Assembly: GCA_030671095.1 (NCBI GenBank)
Contig: DAOVAK010000102.1
Span: forward strand, 1-7,947
DNA from: Deltaproteobacteria bacterium
Lineage (GTDB): Bacteria > Desulfobacterota > DSM-4660 > Desulfatiglandales > HGW-15
Length of the DNA stretch: 7,947 nucleotides
Direction: 5' to 3'
Within the stretch, counting starts at the first letter, position 1. Every line of letters starts with the position of its first letter. The notes under the pieces are model-generated. The model searched no databases. It had not been told where the DNA came from and saw only the letters and a program-made list of their open reading frames with translations. Below, piece by piece: positions 6,885 to 7,947 of this stretch. A program made the position numbers and the translations under genes.

Positions 6885-7481
6885 CTATGTCCGACTGGAG
6901 CCGGAAATTGCATTCATGACACCCAACAAAATCCCAAGGCTTACAAAGGCCCCCGGTGCTTCGATCATAAATGTAAAAGGTCGGAATGACGACCACATGA
7001 CATCCATGCCAAATAGGGTACCCTGGCCGAGGACCTCCCTTATCGCCCCCAAAAGCGTCAGGGAGATGGTAAAGCCCAATCCAATACCAAGACCGTCCAG
7101 CCCGGATGCTAGAATCCCGTTACGGGAGGCAAAGGCCTCAGCCCGCCCCAAAATGATGCAATTCACCACGATGAGCGGGATGAAGATCCCTAGTTTTTCG
7201 TAGATGGAGTAGAAGAACGCCTGGCTTAAAAGTTCCACGATCACCACGAAAGAGGCAATAATCACAATGAAACTGGCAATGCGGACCTTGCGGTGTATGA
7301 CTTTTCTGATGGATGAGACAATCACGTTGGAACAGGTCAGCACGAAAATAACCGCAATCCCCATGCCGAGTCCAGTTTCTGCACCCTTGGTAACGGCTAA
7401 GATGGGACAGAGTCCCAATACCAGCCGAAATGGAGGTAGCTCCTCCCAAAGTCCCCTGGTAAAATGTTTTAACATGCTCAT
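6885..7481 (-). CDS. rnfE: Rnf complex membrane subunit RnfE
   Basis: A 198-residue membrane protein with six predicted helices (about 12-30, 36-56, 68-90, 95-113, 125-147 and 173-193). The conserved segments LGLCPILAVT (C25) and VVNCIILGRAEAFASRNG (C108) identify RnfE/NqrD; the two cysteines would share the intramembrane iron-sulfur cluster with C25 and C113 of RnfA. It forms part of the ion-translocating core of ferredoxin:NAD+ oxidoreductase. ATG 7481 is used because an AGG lies nine bases upstream; M3 at 7475 is a possible start with a poorer site. The gene is set apart from rnfG by a 171-bp repeat-filled gap, which is unusual because rnfG and rnfE are normally adjacent or overlapping. 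The C-terminus is short but within the family range. Confidence 0.96.
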   Translation of the reverse strand: MSMLKHFTRGLWEELPPFRLVLGLCPILAVTKGAETGLGMGIAVIFVLTCSNVIVSSIRKVIHRKVRIASFIVIIASFVVIVELLSQAFFYSIYEKLGIFIPLIVVNCIILGRAEAFASRNGILASGLDGLGIGLGFTISLTLLGAIREVLGQGTLFGMDVMWSSFRPFTFMIEAPGAFVSLGILLGVMNAISGSSRT

Positions 7482-7652
7482 AAGGTCATACCTACTTTGC
7501 TCAATATATTCACTCGCGCGCGGACTCGACCTTCGTAGCCGAAACGGCTACTTCGGCGGAGCAGGTTGCCCCGCGACTTGTCGGAACGAAGTGGACTTGC
7601 CTGCCTCAGGCAGGCTTGTCCGCCTCGGGCGGAGATCCCGTTAACCTAACCC
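7482..7652. repeat. Intergenic block of three inverted repeats between rnfG and rnfE
   Basis: This non-coding stretch interrupts the operon. It holds three perfect inverted repeats: GTAGCCG-AAA-CGGCTAC at 7535-7551, GCCTGCCT-C-AGGCAGGC at 7599-7615, and TCCGCC-TCG-GGCGGA at 7619-7633. The middle one extends outward to GGAC/GTCC (7593-7596 and 7618-7621) across a TT/TT mismatch. The second and third stems share bases 7619-7621, so the extended second stem and the third would compete. There is also a CGCGCGCG run at 7515-7522. No T-run follows any stem on either strand, so these are not classic intrinsic terminators. It resembles a small palindromic dispersed element (REP- or MITE-like) lodged in the operon; an RNA-stability or attenuation role is possible. 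Confidence 0.7.
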
Positions 7653-7947
7653 CTAGGGCCCAATTTTTTTGATCTCTGGATAGAGCGCGACGCTCTTTCT
7701 GACCGCCTCAAGAACGCCCTCGCTTGAGTATGTTGCGCCCGAGATGGCATCTATATCCCCCCCTTCATTTTGGGGGGCAAACTTGCTCCCAATATCAAGC
7801 CCTTTAAAGCGTTCCGTGAATTGATCTTCGGAGACCTTGGAGCCCACACCCGGGGTTTCCTTGTGGGAGATGACCTGAATACCCGTCAGCTTGTTAAGGG
7901 CGAGGTCGTAGCCAACCATAATCGTTAAATCACCACCGAATCCTTTT
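7653..7947 (-). CDS. rnfG: Rnf complex FMN-binding subunit RnfG, 5' end missing
   Basis: The last 97 or so residues of RnfG; the frame is open to the right edge, so the N-terminal membrane helix and start are outside. The FMN-binding domain is clear: GFGGDLTIMVGYD, then SHKETPGVGSKV, then DAISGATYSSEGVLEAV. The threonine of SGAT is the residue to which ApbE attaches FMN through a phosphoester bond in RnfG/RnfD and NqrB/NqrC, so this copy should be flavinylated, on the outer side of the membrane. The stop at 7653 is followed by the repeat-filled gap before rnfE. Standard order rnfCDGEAB predicts rnfD and rnfC just off the right edge. Confidence 0.95.
   Translation of the reverse strand, partial: KGFGGDLTIMVGYDLALNKLTGIQVISHKETPGVGSKVSEDQFTERFKGLDIGSKFAPQNEGGDIDAISGATYSSEGVLEAVRKSVALYPEIKKIGP
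7757..7777. repeat. GC-only hairpin within rnfG
   Basis: On the plus strand a run of seven C (7757-7763) and a run of six G (7772-7777) flank an eight-base loop, so the rnfG mRNA could form a six-pair all-GC stem. It lies in the codons just before those of the flavinylation motif. It may simply reflect adjacent Pro and Gly-Gly codons. The homopolymers are also prone to sequencing error, but the frame is intact. Confidence 0.45.

Noticed and set aside
7501..7510. Possible -10 box (TATATT on the minus strand) upstream of rnfE
   Set aside because: No credible -35 element lies 16-18 bases upstream, so a promoter cannot be supported from sequence alone.
7535..7551. Hairpin considered as an intrinsic terminator after rnfG
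   Set aside because: No T-run follows the stem on either strand, and the operon continues directly with rnfE and rnfA.

Overview
All seven genes recognised here are read leftwards (minus strand) and look like one operon. It is cut at both ends: the 5' part of rnfG lies off the right edge and the 3' end of a PHP-domain gene lies off the left edge. Long forward-strand reading frames are shadows of these genes. The organism is probably a strict anaerobe. An Rnf complex, a hydrogenase/formate-dehydrogenase-type iron-sulfur protein, NuoE, a DRTGG protein and a PHP protein together suggest a Desulfobacterota-type sulfate reducer or syntroph, or less likely a clostridium. This lineage call is inference from gene content; no marker gene is present.

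Layout in transcription order, right to left. (1) The C-terminal part of rnfG (FMN-binding Rnf subunit). (2) A 171-bp gap packed with three perfect hairpins. (3) rnfE and rnfA, paired six-helix membrane subunits, each with the two conserved cysteines expected for the intramembrane iron-sulfur site. (4) An unusually long rnfB of about 700 residues: a normal RnfB fused to a GltD/NfnB-like iron-sulfur flavoprotein whose nucleotide-binding motifs are partly eroded. (5) A 972-residue multi-cluster protein overlapping rnfB by 8 bp: a NuoG/FdhA-type iron-sulfur region and molybdopterin-oxidoreductase fold, then NuoE. The molybdopterin part lacks the catalytic Cys/Sec and the C-terminal cofactor-binding domain. 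(6) A DRTGG-domain protein. (7) A PHP-domain metal-dependent phosphoesterase-like protein.

How they may work together: Rnf exchanges electrons between reduced ferredoxin and NAD+ across the membrane, coupled to ion transport. Here RnfB, the ferredoxin-facing subunit, carries an extra flavoprotein module and is translationally coupled to a soluble wire of about six clusters ending in NuoE. NuoE normally passes electrons to or from a NuoF/HydB flavoprotein. DRTGG and PHP genes typically accompany electron-bifurcating hydrogenase (HydABC) or formate dehydrogenase operons. The best inference is an Rnf variant wired to a NuoEF-type bifurcating or NADH module, with a catalytically dead molybdopterin domain as scaffold. 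The missing partners (RnfC, RnfD, NuoF, perhaps an [FeFe] hydrogenase) would lie outside this window.
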